This document shows, piece after piece, positions 44,615 to 52,556 of a stretch of DNA of 64,000 nucleotides. Numbering within the stretch: position 1 is the first letter of the stretch; the number at the start of each line of letters is the position of its first letter. Source of the stretch: an uncultured Phascolarctobacterium sp. GTDB taxonomy: Bacteria > Bacillota > Negativicutes > Acidaminococcales > Acidaminococcaceae. Under the pieces are notes generated by a model, which did no database searches, had not been told where the DNA came from, and saw only the letters and a program-made list of their open reading frames with translations. The translations under genes were made by a program, and so were the position numbers. The stretch spans positions 3,866-67,865 of the forward strand of contig CAJKLD010000010.1 of NCBI GenBank assembly GCA_905200645.1. Direction: 5' to 3'.

Positions 44615-45544
44615 ATGCATAGAAAAATTATTGGTTCGGTGTTATTGGGCTTATGTATGTTTGCCAACTCTGCATTGGCAGCTTTGCCTAAAGAGGGGGT
44701 ATACGAGAAGCATAGTGCAGCGGGAACTTTAGAAGCGCGTATGTTTGTTATGGGTGAACATGGTGCCACTAAATATACCTTTGGTTATGGTAATGACTAT
44801 ACACAAATTATTTGGCTAGAGGGCTATACATCTAATGGAGAAAGGCATTCTGAATTTGCTACCAAATATGTTTGGAAAACAGACAGTGTTGGTGCAGCAG
44901 AAACTGCTTTGATTTTAGATCGTGAGGGTATTGAAAATTTAAAGAATGAAGATATTGCTACTCCTATTTACGCACAGGATATGGCTGCTTTTTCCTTTGA
45001 CGATAATGGTATGGCTAAGGTCAATGTTAGACCAGGCTTTACTGGTGAACCTGAAAGCTGGAAAAATGGCAATACTGCTGCTTCCTTTAGCGGCAAGTAT
45101 ACCTATGTTGCGGATAACCTAAAATTCACCCCTATAAGCTTGGCTTATGCCCATGAAAGTACATGTAACCCAGATCGCTTTTATCAAGCAGAGACTGTAA
45201 ATCAGGAATGGAACCAGACTAAGATTCGTATCAAAGCCACAGGAACTCGTTTTGAATGTGTAGAAAACCTTATGGAGCTTGGCTATTTAGTGAAAATTGA
45301 TGCTGAGCTTGGCAATACTGTTAATATGCGTGGTTGGACTGGCCGTGGCGTTTTGTTAGGCTCTGAAGTACGTATGCGTGCTAACACAACTACTGATTCT
45401 AAAATTGTAGGTATGCTAGATTTAAACGAGTCAGTTGAGGTTTTAGGGTATGAAAAGGGCCTAGATGGTCGAGGCTGGTATTATGTGAAAAAAGGGAATG
45501 GATTAGAGGGCTTTGCCGCAGCTCAATTTATTGATTTAAGATAA
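44615..45544 (+). CDS. Secreted protein with C-terminal SH3-like domain (copy 1)
   Basis: 309 residues. Signal peptide ending in NSALA, a body of unknown fold, and a bacterial SH3 domain from about residue 245: EVRMRANTTTDSKIVGML, VEVLGYE, WYYVKKG, GFAAAQFI. Such domains bind peptidoglycan or other envelope polymers. AAGAGGAGG precedes ATG. It opens a run of six exported-protein genes. The body (YTSNGERHSEFATKYVW and so on) resembles that of the next gene only in general layout. Function unknown. Confidence 0.75.
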   Translation: MHRKIIGSVLLGLCMFANSALAALPKEGVYEKHSAAGTLEARMFVMGEHGATKYTFGYGNDYTQIIWLEGYTSNGERHSEFATKYVWKTDSVGAAETALILDREGIENLKNEDIATPIYAQDMAAFSFDDNGMAKVNVRPGFTGEPESWKNGNTAASFSGKYTYVADNLKFTPISLAYAHESTCNPDRFYQAETVNQEWNQTKIRIKATGTRFECVENLMELGYLVKIDAELGNTVNMRGWTGRGVLLGSEVRMRANTTTDSKIVGMLDLNESVEVLGYEKGLDGRGWYYVKKGNGLEGFAAAQFIDLR

Positions 45545-45618
45545 GCTGGTGTAAAGGCTATTCTAGATTCTAATAGTTTGCTCTAGAGTCTAAAATACGG
45601 AAAAGGATAAGAAAAATT

Positions 45619-46839
45619 ATGAAAAAGAAAATTTTAGGGTTGACTGCTGCGCTGATCCTAGTCAGCTCAATAGCTTTGGCTGCTCCTCAATCTGGGGTGT
45701 ATCAGCAAATGTATGCTGATGGTAGATTAAAAAGCGTGGTTACCATACTACATAATTCAGGTACCGGGGATTATATGGCACAGAATAGCATAGGTGATAA
45801 CACCTACGTTTGTTTTGATGCGTTGGATAACAATGGTTACGAAACAGAGAATTATGCCTCCAAGCTAGAGGAGACTAGCAACGGCTATGCCGCCTCTGAA
45901 AAATGCTTTGTAATTGATGCTGAAAATCTGGCAAAGTGTGAGCAAAAGGAGCGGTTTAAGGTTAATGCTGTTAAAAAGCAGGGACCTTTAATTCGCTTTA
46001 CGGGAGAGGATAGGTTAACGGTAAGTGGAGCTGGTGCCAAGTACGATGGTGAGTATTATTTTAGTCCCAGAAGTAATCCTCAGGCCAATAATGCTTTAAT
46101 GCTTTACGCCTATGAGACTACAAAAAATGTTAGTCTTTTTGAAGAAGGGACTGGGGCAAATACTTATTGCATACAGCAATATGACTTTGCACCCTGGGTT
46201 AATTGCATTGAGCTAAATTATAAGGATGGTAGCCAAGGAGATTACTCCGAGAACGTTCTGATGGACAATGAGTTTAATATAGTAATGAGATGTATTACGG
46301 AAGGTAATGCTAGCTACAAGCCTTTTTTTGTTAGTGATAAATATGTTCAATGGGCAGAAAATGGCCTAGCTTCCTTTAAGACCTGCGTCGGGGGAGACGA
46401 GAGCTCCTTGTATATGCATAGATATTTAGCAAAGACCTTCCCTGAGCTAACCAAGTCCAATAATATGACCTTAGTTTTTAAAGACTTCTTTGGTGGCGAG
46501 GGAGAAAATGCCGTATTTACCCGCCTTTATGATTTAGTAAGGGACGCTGATGGAGTGAAGGCTCTAGCAGCCAGTGTTGGTCATTCAGACAACGATGCAA
46601 TGAAGGTAAAGAAATATATGGGCTTTAATTACATTACCGGTGATGAAGTACGTATCCGTAAGGAGCCTAATACTGCTTGCGACATCTTAGGCTATGTAAA
46701 TAAGGGTGATATGGTTGAGGTACTGGGCTTAGTAGACCAAACAGGTGAGACCTTTGATAATAGCTGGGCAGCTATTCGCTTAGCCAATGGTAAGCTTGGC
46801 TATGTTTCGAAAATGTTTATTGAAGGGTTAAATAATTAA
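45619..46839 (+). CDS. Secreted protein with C-terminal SH3-like domain (copy 2)
   Basis: 406 residues. Signal peptide ending in SIALA, then PQSGVYQQMYADGRLKS, close to the PKEGVYEKHSAAGTLEA start of copy 1, so these two are paralogues. The C-terminal SH3-like part has GDEVRIRKEPNTACDILGYV and GKLGYVSKMFI. The middle ~200 residues have several Cys and Tyr. No enzyme motif recognised. 74 bases separate it from copy 1. Confidence 0.75.
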   Translation: MKKKILGLTAALILVSSIALAAPQSGVYQQMYADGRLKSVVTILHNSGTGDYMAQNSIGDNTYVCFDALDNNGYETENYASKLEETSNGYAASEKCFVIDAENLAKCEQKERFKVNAVKKQGPLIRFTGEDRLTVSGAGAKYDGEYYFSPRSNPQANNALMLYAYETTKNVSLFEEGTGANTYCIQQYDFAPWVNCIELNYKDGSQGDYSENVLMDNEFNIVMRCITEGNASYKPFFVSDKYVQWAENGLASFKTCVGGDESSLYMHRYLAKTFPELTKSNNMTLVFKDFFGGEGENAVFTRLYDLVRDADGVKALAASVGHSDNDAMKVKKYMGFNYITGDEVRIRKEPNTACDILGYVNKGDMVEVLGLVDQTGETFDNSWAAIRLANGKLGYVSKMFIEGLNN

Positions 46840-46868
46840 TATTTGTTGAGAAAAATGGAGGCTTAAAA

Positions 46869-47636
46869 ATGTTTACTTGGCAAAAACTGATCATGGGAGC
46901 AGCTGTAGGTGCTTTTTGTCTAGGCTTGAGCTATGCTGCTCCTGCATACGCAACTAGTGATAATAATGCTGTAGTATATGTTAGCGATAAAATCGAATAC
47001 GTGAAAATATCTCCTGAGGAAGCCGCTTTTAGAGATAAAAGAAACGGAAACTCTATGTATGTTGTAGAGGATAGAAAGCAGGGGCTTTATAAAATTACCT
47101 GTATGGAGGATACCTACATGGATGTCTTCAAGCTGGAGGAGACCTGGCAGGGATTTAAGGGGAGTCGTAATACGATTGCCAATGTAGGCTATGTTAATAA
47201 TTGTATGCATGATTTAGAAAGTGGCTATATGGATGAGGTCGCTTATCATAGCTATCATCAGGTTAAGGATATTGCTGATGGGGTAGGAGCTCTGCCAAAT
47301 CATTTCGAAATTCATTATATTTATAATGATATTGATGAGAAAATGTTTTTAGCAGCAATCTGTAAGGTAAATAATGCGCCTAGCACAGAGTTTAGTATTT
47401 TTGGCGGCTATAAGTATATTAGTGGTACGGAGGTACGCATGCGCCAGGCTCCCAATCTGAATGGCGACATTTTGGGCTATTTTAACCAAAACGAGAGTGT
47501 TTATGTTTATGGCTATGCCAATGTAGATTATAGTGCGCCGCTTCCTAATGGCTGGGCCTATGTAAAACGCGAGAATGGACAGGCTGGCTATGTAGCGGCT
47601 CAGTTTTTGCAGCGTGGTCCCATTAGAGGGATGTAA
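46869..47636 (+). CDS. Secreted protein with C-terminal SH3-like domain (copy 3)
   Basis: 255 residues. Signal peptide ending around SYAAPAYA, a shorter body, and a C-terminal SH3-like domain: GTEVRMRQAPNLNGDILGYF, then GWAYVKRENGQAGYVAAQFL. The domain matches copies 1 and 2 in the order of its elements. The body includes FRDKRNGNSMYVVEDRKQG. AAAAATGGAGG before ATG. Probably same transcript as the previous gene (29 bases). No function recognised. Confidence 0.72.
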   Translation: MFTWQKLIMGAAVGAFCLGLSYAAPAYATSDNNAVVYVSDKIEYVKISPEEAAFRDKRNGNSMYVVEDRKQGLYKITCMEDTYMDVFKLEETWQGFKGSRNTIANVGYVNNCMHDLESGYMDEVAYHSYHQVKDIADGVGALPNHFEIHYIYNDIDEKMFLAAICKVNNAPSTEFSIFGGYKYISGTEVRMRQAPNLNGDILGYFNQNESVYVYGYANVDYSAPLPNGWAYVKRENGQAGYVAAQFLQRGPIRGM

Positions 47637-47746
47637 ATCGCCAAGGAAAGCTTCAGTACGTTTTATAAATTGAAGTGTTATGTGTAGAAGTATGCTTGGC
47701 CCTGTGGCCTAAATAATAAAAAATTATTTTATAAGAGGTGACTATT

Positions 47747-48421
47747 ATGAATAAGTTTGGTAAATTGTTAGTGGTTGGCGGAATGCTTGCAACAATGGCA
47801 TTTTTGGCAGGCTGTGGTGGAGATAAAAAGCCTGCAGAACCTGCAAAACCGGCGGAGCCTGCAAAACCGGCAGCAACTGCTCAGCCTGCTAAAAAAGAAA
47901 AGATTCGCCTTTATACTGATGAGCAGCTGAAGAAAATGACTCCGGCTGAACGTGCTGAGGCGCGCAAGAAGGAGTATAGAGCAAATCTTACTCCTCAGCA
48001 ATTACGTGCTGATTTAATAACTGATAGGCCCGAGTATAAGAAATTTGATGAAATGAGTAAAGCGAAATATCCTAACCTGAAATGGGGCTCTGTTGGTTAT
48101 AAATATAAAAAAGTGCCAGTTGAGGGTGAAGTGATTTATGACTATAGCCGTACTGTTGATAATAACGCGCCTACGTTTACAGATGATAAGGGTCGTGAGG
48201 TTAAAGGTAAAGAGTCCTATGTTATCAAGGTTCTATATGGTGCTTGCAAAGGCCAATGTGTAATTGAAGCTACTGATGAGCATATTGTAAGAATGGATCC
48301 TACTACCTATAATCATCCTAAAATCGAAAAGAGCACCATCATTCCCTTCGATAAGACCTATGTTCGTCATGAAGAAAATGGCAAGAAATGGGTTACCCAC
48401 GAAAAATGTGGAACTAAATAA
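47747..48421 (+). CDS. Lipoprotein with Pro/Ala-rich linker
   Basis: 224 residues from ATG 47747 (AGAGGTG upstream). The lipobox is LAGC with Cys23, followed by a spacer of repeated AEPAKP units (about residues 29-49) that would reach away from the membrane, and a globular part ending in KWVTHEKCGTK. Two Cys pairs in the globular part (GACKGQC and near the end) could form disulfides. Unknown family. A strong terminator follows. Confidence 0.72.
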   Translation: MNKFGKLLVVGGMLATMAFLAGCGGDKKPAEPAKPAEPAKPAATAQPAKKEKIRLYTDEQLKKMTPAERAEARKKEYRANLTPQQLRADLITDRPEYKKFDEMSKAKYPNLKWGSVGYKYKKVPVEGEVIYDYSRTVDNNAPTFTDDKGREVKGKESYVIKVLYGACKGQCVIEATDEHIVRMDPTTYNHPKIEKSTIIPFDKTYVRHEENGKKWVTHEKCGTK

Positions 48422-48441
48422 TAAACTAAGTTAAAATCATA

Positions 48442-48472
48442 AAAACCAGGATGTCAAAGTCCTGGTTTTTAT
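48442..48472 (+). terminator. Terminator after the AEPAKP lipoprotein gene
   Basis: AAAACCAGGA and TCCTGGTTTT are perfect arms around an eight-base loop. Confidence 0.9.
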
Positions 48473-48525
48473 AGCAAAATGGATGCTTGCTTGGTTTTAA
48501 ATTTTTGTTAAAGGTGGGATTTTCA

Positions 48526-49656
48526 ATGAGAAGAGTATATAGTTTAATACTCATGGTAGCTTTACTCGTAACAGCTTCTGTTATTTCTGGCTGTTTTCCA
48601 CCCAATTATTCCAAGGAGCAGGCGAAGAAGATTGTCAGTGAACATAAGCACGAGGCTTTAGCTTGGTTCTCTAAAAATATGCCTGCTGCCAAGCCTGATT
48701 CTGATTGCGAGGCCTATGCAACAGAATTGGACCTTTTAGGCGCTATAAAGGGTTCATATAAGGTAAATGGTAAAAGCTATGACTATGTTTTCGACTATAA
48801 CACTAAAAGTATGTATGTTGGTGAAGGCTATGAAGAAACCTGTGCACTTGTAAAAGCAGCTATTCTTAAGGAATTTAATTATTCTGCGAAGGAAACCAAG
48901 GTAAACTTTCATGGTTATAGCATTAAATTAAAAAACGAAAATGATAAGCCTCGTAATCCTAAGCAAATTGACCAATCCAAGGAAATCAGTACAAAGCTTT
49001 TAAAACTGGTTCCTGCTAAAATTAGCCCGCAGGAGTTTGCCCAAAAGGTTTTGGCACCGGATACGAATGAGGTGTTTAAATTTTATATTGATGTCTATGG
49101 AGCTTCCTTCCCAAAGTATGAACCTGAGAAGCAGGCTAAATTTAAGAATTTAGGCTTAGTTATGTGTTTTGTTCCAGTTGATATTGAAAAGGATGCTCAG
49201 ACTGTATATAAAAAATATTATTCTGTTAAGGGTGTAGAAGAATATGTTTGCCATCTGACTAAGGTAGAGGATGGCTTTTACGCTGGCTATGAAACTAAAT
49301 GGTCATCTAAGCTAGAGGACAAGGCAAAGGTTACTAAAAAGGCTTCTGGGCATTTCCTTTTAGAGATTCCCAAGACGGCTACTCCTATCTTCTTTAGCAA
49401 GGAAAATAAAATGTTAGTGCATAGCTTTAAAAATCCCAAAGGGAATCTGATTGAAAATGTTATTGCTGATAAGGTTACGATGCCCGTTCCAAGCATGGCA
49501 GGCTTTAAGCAGCACGGCATTGAGCTTGTCGTAAAAGATGAGTATGAACATAGCTATAGTGCTACGCGTGTTAGCTTAGTTGGAGGAGCATATGACGTAA
49601 AAGCCTTAGGCATCTTCGACTTTGACTATTGGAGACTGAAGTATTTTCATGATTAA
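48526..49656 (+). CDS. Lipoprotein of unknown function
   Basis: 376 residues from ATG 48526 (AAGGTGGG upstream). The lipobox VISGC puts lipid-modified Cys at 23. The rest alternates charged and aromatic stretches with no repeat and no SH3 domain. Its C-terminus (GIFDFDYWRLKYFHD) is rich in aromatics. I do not recognise the family. It shares the accessory block's base composition and codon habits with frequent CTA and AGG. Confidence 0.7.
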   Translation: MRRVYSLILMVALLVTASVISGCFPPNYSKEQAKKIVSEHKHEALAWFSKNMPAAKPDSDCEAYATELDLLGAIKGSYKVNGKSYDYVFDYNTKSMYVGEGYEETCALVKAAILKEFNYSAKETKVNFHGYSIKLKNENDKPRNPKQIDQSKEISTKLLKLVPAKISPQEFAQKVLAPDTNEVFKFYIDVYGASFPKYEPEKQAKFKNLGLVMCFVPVDIEKDAQTVYKKYYSVKGVEEYVCHLTKVEDGFYAGYETKWSSKLEDKAKVTKKASGHFLLEIPKTATPIFFSKENKMLVHSFKNPKGNLIENVIADKVTMPVPSMAGFKQHGIELVVKDEYEHSYSATRVSLVGGAYDVKALGIFDFDYWRLKYFHD

Positions 49657-49744
49657 GAAGGTAAACTAGGTTTAGTCTGGCAATACTAAACTTATACCTA
49701 CTATGTTTTTTGAGCATAAAAGCTTTATGATAAGGAGGAATACT

Positions 49745-50494
49745 ATGAAATTTACTTTTTTAAAACATTCAAAAAAAATATTAGTAGGAGCGACCTTAGC
49801 TATTGGCTGTTTAGGTATGGCCTCTGTAGCTTTTGCTGAGGCAAAGGCTATCGAGTTTCATTCAATTTTAAGAGCCTGCTATACTCATACTATGCGCAAT
49901 GAGTTTTATATTAGAAGCGCCAATATGTACAAGGCTCCTATTAATAGCTGGGGCGAAATAATCGCTAGGGAAGAAAGTGGCAAGGATGGTAGTATTACTA
50001 AAACCTGGTTAATTGGCGAGGTTAACGATGGTCCGCGTAATGACGTTTTACTTCACATTCAACGTCAGGTTGTTCAAAAGCTGGACAGTAGTGGTAAAAC
50101 TATTTTCTGTAAGTATGATGATGTTGATTATGGTTTACTCATTTATCCCCAGGGTGAATATTCTTTCAAGGTGGTTAAACCAGAAAGCGGTAGAGTGCCT
50201 AGCATTGATATAGAGGGTGATTATATTATCGATATAGAATATCCTAAGATGACCAGTGAGGCAGCTATGTATGTCCTGGATAGATTTATGAATAGCAGTT
50301 CTGTTTATCGTAATAAGCTTCAAGGCGCCGCTCTGCAGCATATTGGTAAGGCTCTAGCTGAAACGCATACCTTTAAACTAGTTGAGCACCATCAGGGCCA
50401 CGTGGTGACTATAGGCACCTATGAGGTAAATGCAGATGGTTCAATTTTTGAGTATGATGTTGTCATTGATAAATGGAATAAAATAACCCAGTAA
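49745..50494 (+). CDS. Secreted protein of unknown function
   Basis: 249 residues from ATG 49745 with AAGGAGG upstream. Signal peptide with a basic start (MKFTFLKHSKKILVGATLA) and a cleavage site after VAFA. The mature part looks like a strand-rich domain followed by helices (SEAAMYVLDRFMNSSSVYRN). No family recognised. It is the last gene of the exported-protein block; an IS3-type remnant follows 63 bases on. Confidence 0.68.
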   Translation: MKFTFLKHSKKILVGATLAIGCLGMASVAFAEAKAIEFHSILRACYTHTMRNEFYIRSANMYKAPINSWGEIIAREESGKDGSITKTWLIGEVNDGPRNDVLLHIQRQVVQKLDSSGKTIFCKYDDVDYGLLIYPQGEYSFKVVKPESGRVPSIDIEGDYIIDIEYPKMTSEAAMYVLDRFMNSSSVYRNKLQGAALQHIGKALAETHTFKLVEHHQGHVVTIGTYEVNADGSIFEYDVVIDKWNKITQ

Positions 50495-50516
50495 TTACTA
50501 AAGCCTAGGAGATATG

Positions 50517-50557
50517 TACCCTCTTTACTGGACAAAACCAGTAAGGAGGGTATTTTT
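50517..50557 (+). other. Hairpin that covers the IS3 OrfA ribosome site
   Basis: TACCCTCTTTACTGG pairs with CCAGTAAGGAGGGTA through one G-U pair, and a T run follows. The AAGGAGGG ribosome site of the transposase fragment lies inside the right arm, so external read-through would be stopped or left untranslated, a known way IS elements shield themselves. Confidence 0.7.
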
Positions 50558-50806
50558 ATGAAATATAGTTATGAATTCAAATTAAAATGTGTAGATATGT
50601 ACAATCAAGGGTTGTATATGGAACCACCAGATGGTGTAAAAGCAACAACCTTTCATCGCTTAATTCGAGTTTGGGCAAGAACTATTGAAGCCTGTGGTAC
50701 AGATGCCCTAAAACACAATAATTTTAACAAAGATTGGTCAGCAGAAAAGCGGTATGAATTAGTTGAGTGTGTGAGAGTTTTTCTCACAGTCTCATATAAA
50801 ATTTAA
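50558..50806 (+). pseudogene. IS3-family OrfA remnant (helix-turn-helix part)
   Basis: 82 codons. MKYSYEFKLKCVDMYNQGLY, ALKHNN and AEKRYELVE are typical of the N-terminal helix-turn-helix protein of IS3-type elements. The frame ends after ELVECVRVFL with no OrfB catalytic part anywhere near. A GTGAGAgtttttCTCACA dyad sits at the break. It marks a relic insertion at the right border of the exported-protein block. Confidence 0.75.
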
Positions 50807-50810
50807 TACA

Positions 50811-50857
50811 GCAATAAAAAACGCTTTGGCTTGCTGCTTTACAGCTCACCGAAGCGT
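50811..50857 (-). terminator. tlpA terminator, first copy of a repeated hairpin
   Basis: ACGCTTTGG and CCGAAGCGT form the stem around a TTGCTGCTTTACAG loop; on the minus strand a T-rich tail follows. A near-identical hairpin lies at 52491-52539. Confidence 0.8.
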
Positions 50858-50883
50858 CATTTATTTTCACTTCAAAATATCAT

Positions 50884-51432
50884 TTACAATCCTTTTTGAA
50901 AAAATACTTCCATAGCGGCAGCGTTCATGCCGCCTATCATTTTAGCTTTTATAACGCCGTTGGCATCTATAATGTAAGAAGCCGGTATGGCTTGCAGCTG
51001 ATATTTTTGGCTTACTTCGTTCACATTGCCGTAGCCTGCAGAAAAAGTATAGCCTTTGTTTTGCATAAATTTAGCAGGAGAATTTTTCTCATCATCTACG
51101 CTGATGGCCAACACTTGCATTTTATCTTTGTACTGTACATATTTATCTTGAATATGAAGCATTTCGTTGATACAGGGCGGGCACCAAGTAGCCCAAAAGT
51201 TTAAATACACCGGTTTGCCTCGCAGATCAGCAAGTTGCATCTGTTTGCCGGTAGCTAGATCAGTATAAGTAAAATTAGGCGCCAGCTGGCCAATTTCGGC
51301 CATTGCGGCAGATGCTTCTGCTTTGGCAGTAGCGCTTGGAGGAATCGGTGTATTAGCGGTTTTGGTTCCGCCGCAACCGGCAGTAATAATTAAGGATAAA
51401 ATCAGCAAAAAGCTTGTTAATAAATTTTTCAT
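50884..51432 (-). CDS. TlpA/ResA-like thioredoxin-fold lipoprotein
   Basis: 182 residues. Signal peptide with lipobox TAGC (Cys20), a spacer rich in Ala, Thr and Pro, then a thioredoxin fold: NFWATWCPPC with redox Cys84/Cys87, VLAISVDDEK and the cis-Pro in QAIPASYIID. It would act outside the membrane as a thiol reductant or disulfide exchanger. The genes upstream on the same strand are a polyferredoxin membrane protein and a small CxxC protein, which may supply its electrons. Confidence 0.9.
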   Translation of the reverse strand: MKNLLTSFLLILSLIITAGCGGTKTANTPIPPSATAKAEASAAMAEIGQLAPNFTYTDLATGKQMQLADLRGKPVYLNFWATWCPPCINEMLHIQDKYVQYKDKMQVLAISVDDEKNSPAKFMQNKGYTFSAGYGNVNEVSQKYQLQAIPASYIIDANGVIKAKMIGGMNAAAMEVFFQKGL

Positions 51433-51464
51433 AGTAAACCTCCTTAAATATACAAAATTTTAGC

Positions 51465-52283
51465 TTAAAATTTTCTTCCTAGTTTAATAGCGTCAGTAGG
51501 GCACACATTGGCACATTCGGCGCAGTGAATACATTCGCGGTCGCCAACTTGAGCGCAGTTCATGGGACAATAGGCAATACATTTATGACAATTAATACAT
51601 TTAGCTTCTGTAATGCTTACGCCATAAAGTGACAGCTTGTTGAACAAAGAATAAATGGCTCCCAATGGACAAATAAAACGGCAGAACGGACGATAAATAA
51701 AAATACTGGCAATGACCGTAACGCATAAAATCAAAAGCTTCCAAAAAAATAAATTGCCAAGAGCATTACGAATATCATTATTAACGGCGGCTAAGGGTAA
51801 AGCAGCTTCCAAAGTTCCGGCAGGACAAATATATTTGCAAAATGCCGGTAATCCTAAACCATTGGCATAGTAAAACGCAAGTGGCAGAATCAGCAGAAAA
51901 ATAATTGCTATAATATATTTGAGATAGGCAAGTTTATGAAACCTTTTATGAAGCTTAACCTTTGGCGTTGGCAGCTTGTAAAGCACTTCCTGTACTAGAC
52001 CGAAGGGACAGGCCCAACCGCAGATAAGCCGACCAAACAGCAGCCCGGTTAACAAAATAATACCCAAAACATAAAAAGGAAAATGCAAAATCGCGCCGCT
52101 TACAGAGCTTTGTAAAGAACCTAATGGACAAGCACCAAGAGCTCCGGGACAGGAATAGCAGTTTAGTCCGGGTACGCAGACGCTTTTTAAAGGGCCGCGA
52201 TAGATGTGACCTTGTAAAAATCCCGGAAGATTGGCATTATATAAAAAGGTTGTAAGCCATTGTATAATTTTACGCTTAACCAA
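51465..52283 (-). CDS. NapH/YccM-like 4Fe-4S membrane protein
   Basis: 272 residues with about four to five membrane helices. Cysteine patterns: CVPGLNCYSCPGALGACP, GRLICGWACPFG, FCKYICPAG, FCRFICPLG, and two C-terminal ferredoxin clusters, CINCHKCIAYCP and CIHCAECANVCP. The CxxxCP pairs are those of NapH-type quinol/ferredoxin electron carriers. The TTG start overlaps the small CxxC gene by 8 bases. It probably moves electrons across the membrane to the TlpA-like protein. Confidence 0.87.
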   Translation of the reverse strand: MVKRKIIQWLTTFLYNANLPGFLQGHIYRGPLKSVCVPGLNCYSCPGALGACPLGSLQSSVSGAILHFPFYVLGIILLTGLLFGRLICGWACPFGLVQEVLYKLPTPKVKLHKRFHKLAYLKYIIAIIFLLILPLAFYYANGLGLPAFCKYICPAGTLEAALPLAAVNNDIRNALGNLFFWKLLILCVTVIASIFIYRPFCRFICPLGAIYSLFNKLSLYGVSITEAKCINCHKCIAYCPMNCAQVGDRECIHCAECANVCPTDAIKLGRKF

Positions 52284-52407
52284 TTCCTATACACTCCAAA
52301 CAAAATGTAATAGCTTTACGCATAACGCTGGTAGGTTCATTCTGCATTATGCCGTAGCCTAAGCATAATATTGCCGCCAAAAAAAGAAGCGAGCGTTTTT
52401 GTTTCAT
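52276..52407 (-). CDS. CD1871A-like CxxC small membrane protein
   Basis: 43 residues. ATG 52407 follows ACAGGAGGACAG. A hydrophobic segment (SLLFLAAILCLGYGI) and a C-terminal KAITFCLECIGIG ending, the hallmark of the CD1871A-type CxxC proteins, which occur beside NapH-like and TlpA-like genes. The stop overlaps the start of the polyferredoxin gene. Function is unknown; the CxxC may relay thiol electrons or bind a metal. Confidence 0.8.
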   Translation of the reverse strand: MKQKRSLLFLAAILCLGYGIMQNEPTSVMRKAITFCLECIGIG

Positions 52408-52490
52408 GATCTGTCCTCCTGTTATTAAGCATATTATAGCAAAGATAGAATGGTAAAGCTATGAAAAACTAATAAACTTTTGCGTTCTAC

Positions 52491-52539
52491 GCAATAAAAA
52501 TAACGCTTCGGTTTGCTGCTTTACAGTTCACCGAAGCGT
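52491..52539 (-). terminator. cstA terminator, second copy of the repeated hairpin
   Basis: ACGCTTCGG and CCGAAGCGT stem with nearly the same loop as 50811-50857; both begin with GCAATAAAAA on the plus strand. Confidence 0.85.
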
Positions 52540-52556
52540 TTTTGTTTACAATTTTA

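Noticed and set aside
47835..47885. Tandem AEPAKP coding repeat as a CRISPR-like or phase-variable array
   Set aside because: Only a few imperfect codon repeats inside a lipoprotein linker; no spacers and no homopolymer run.
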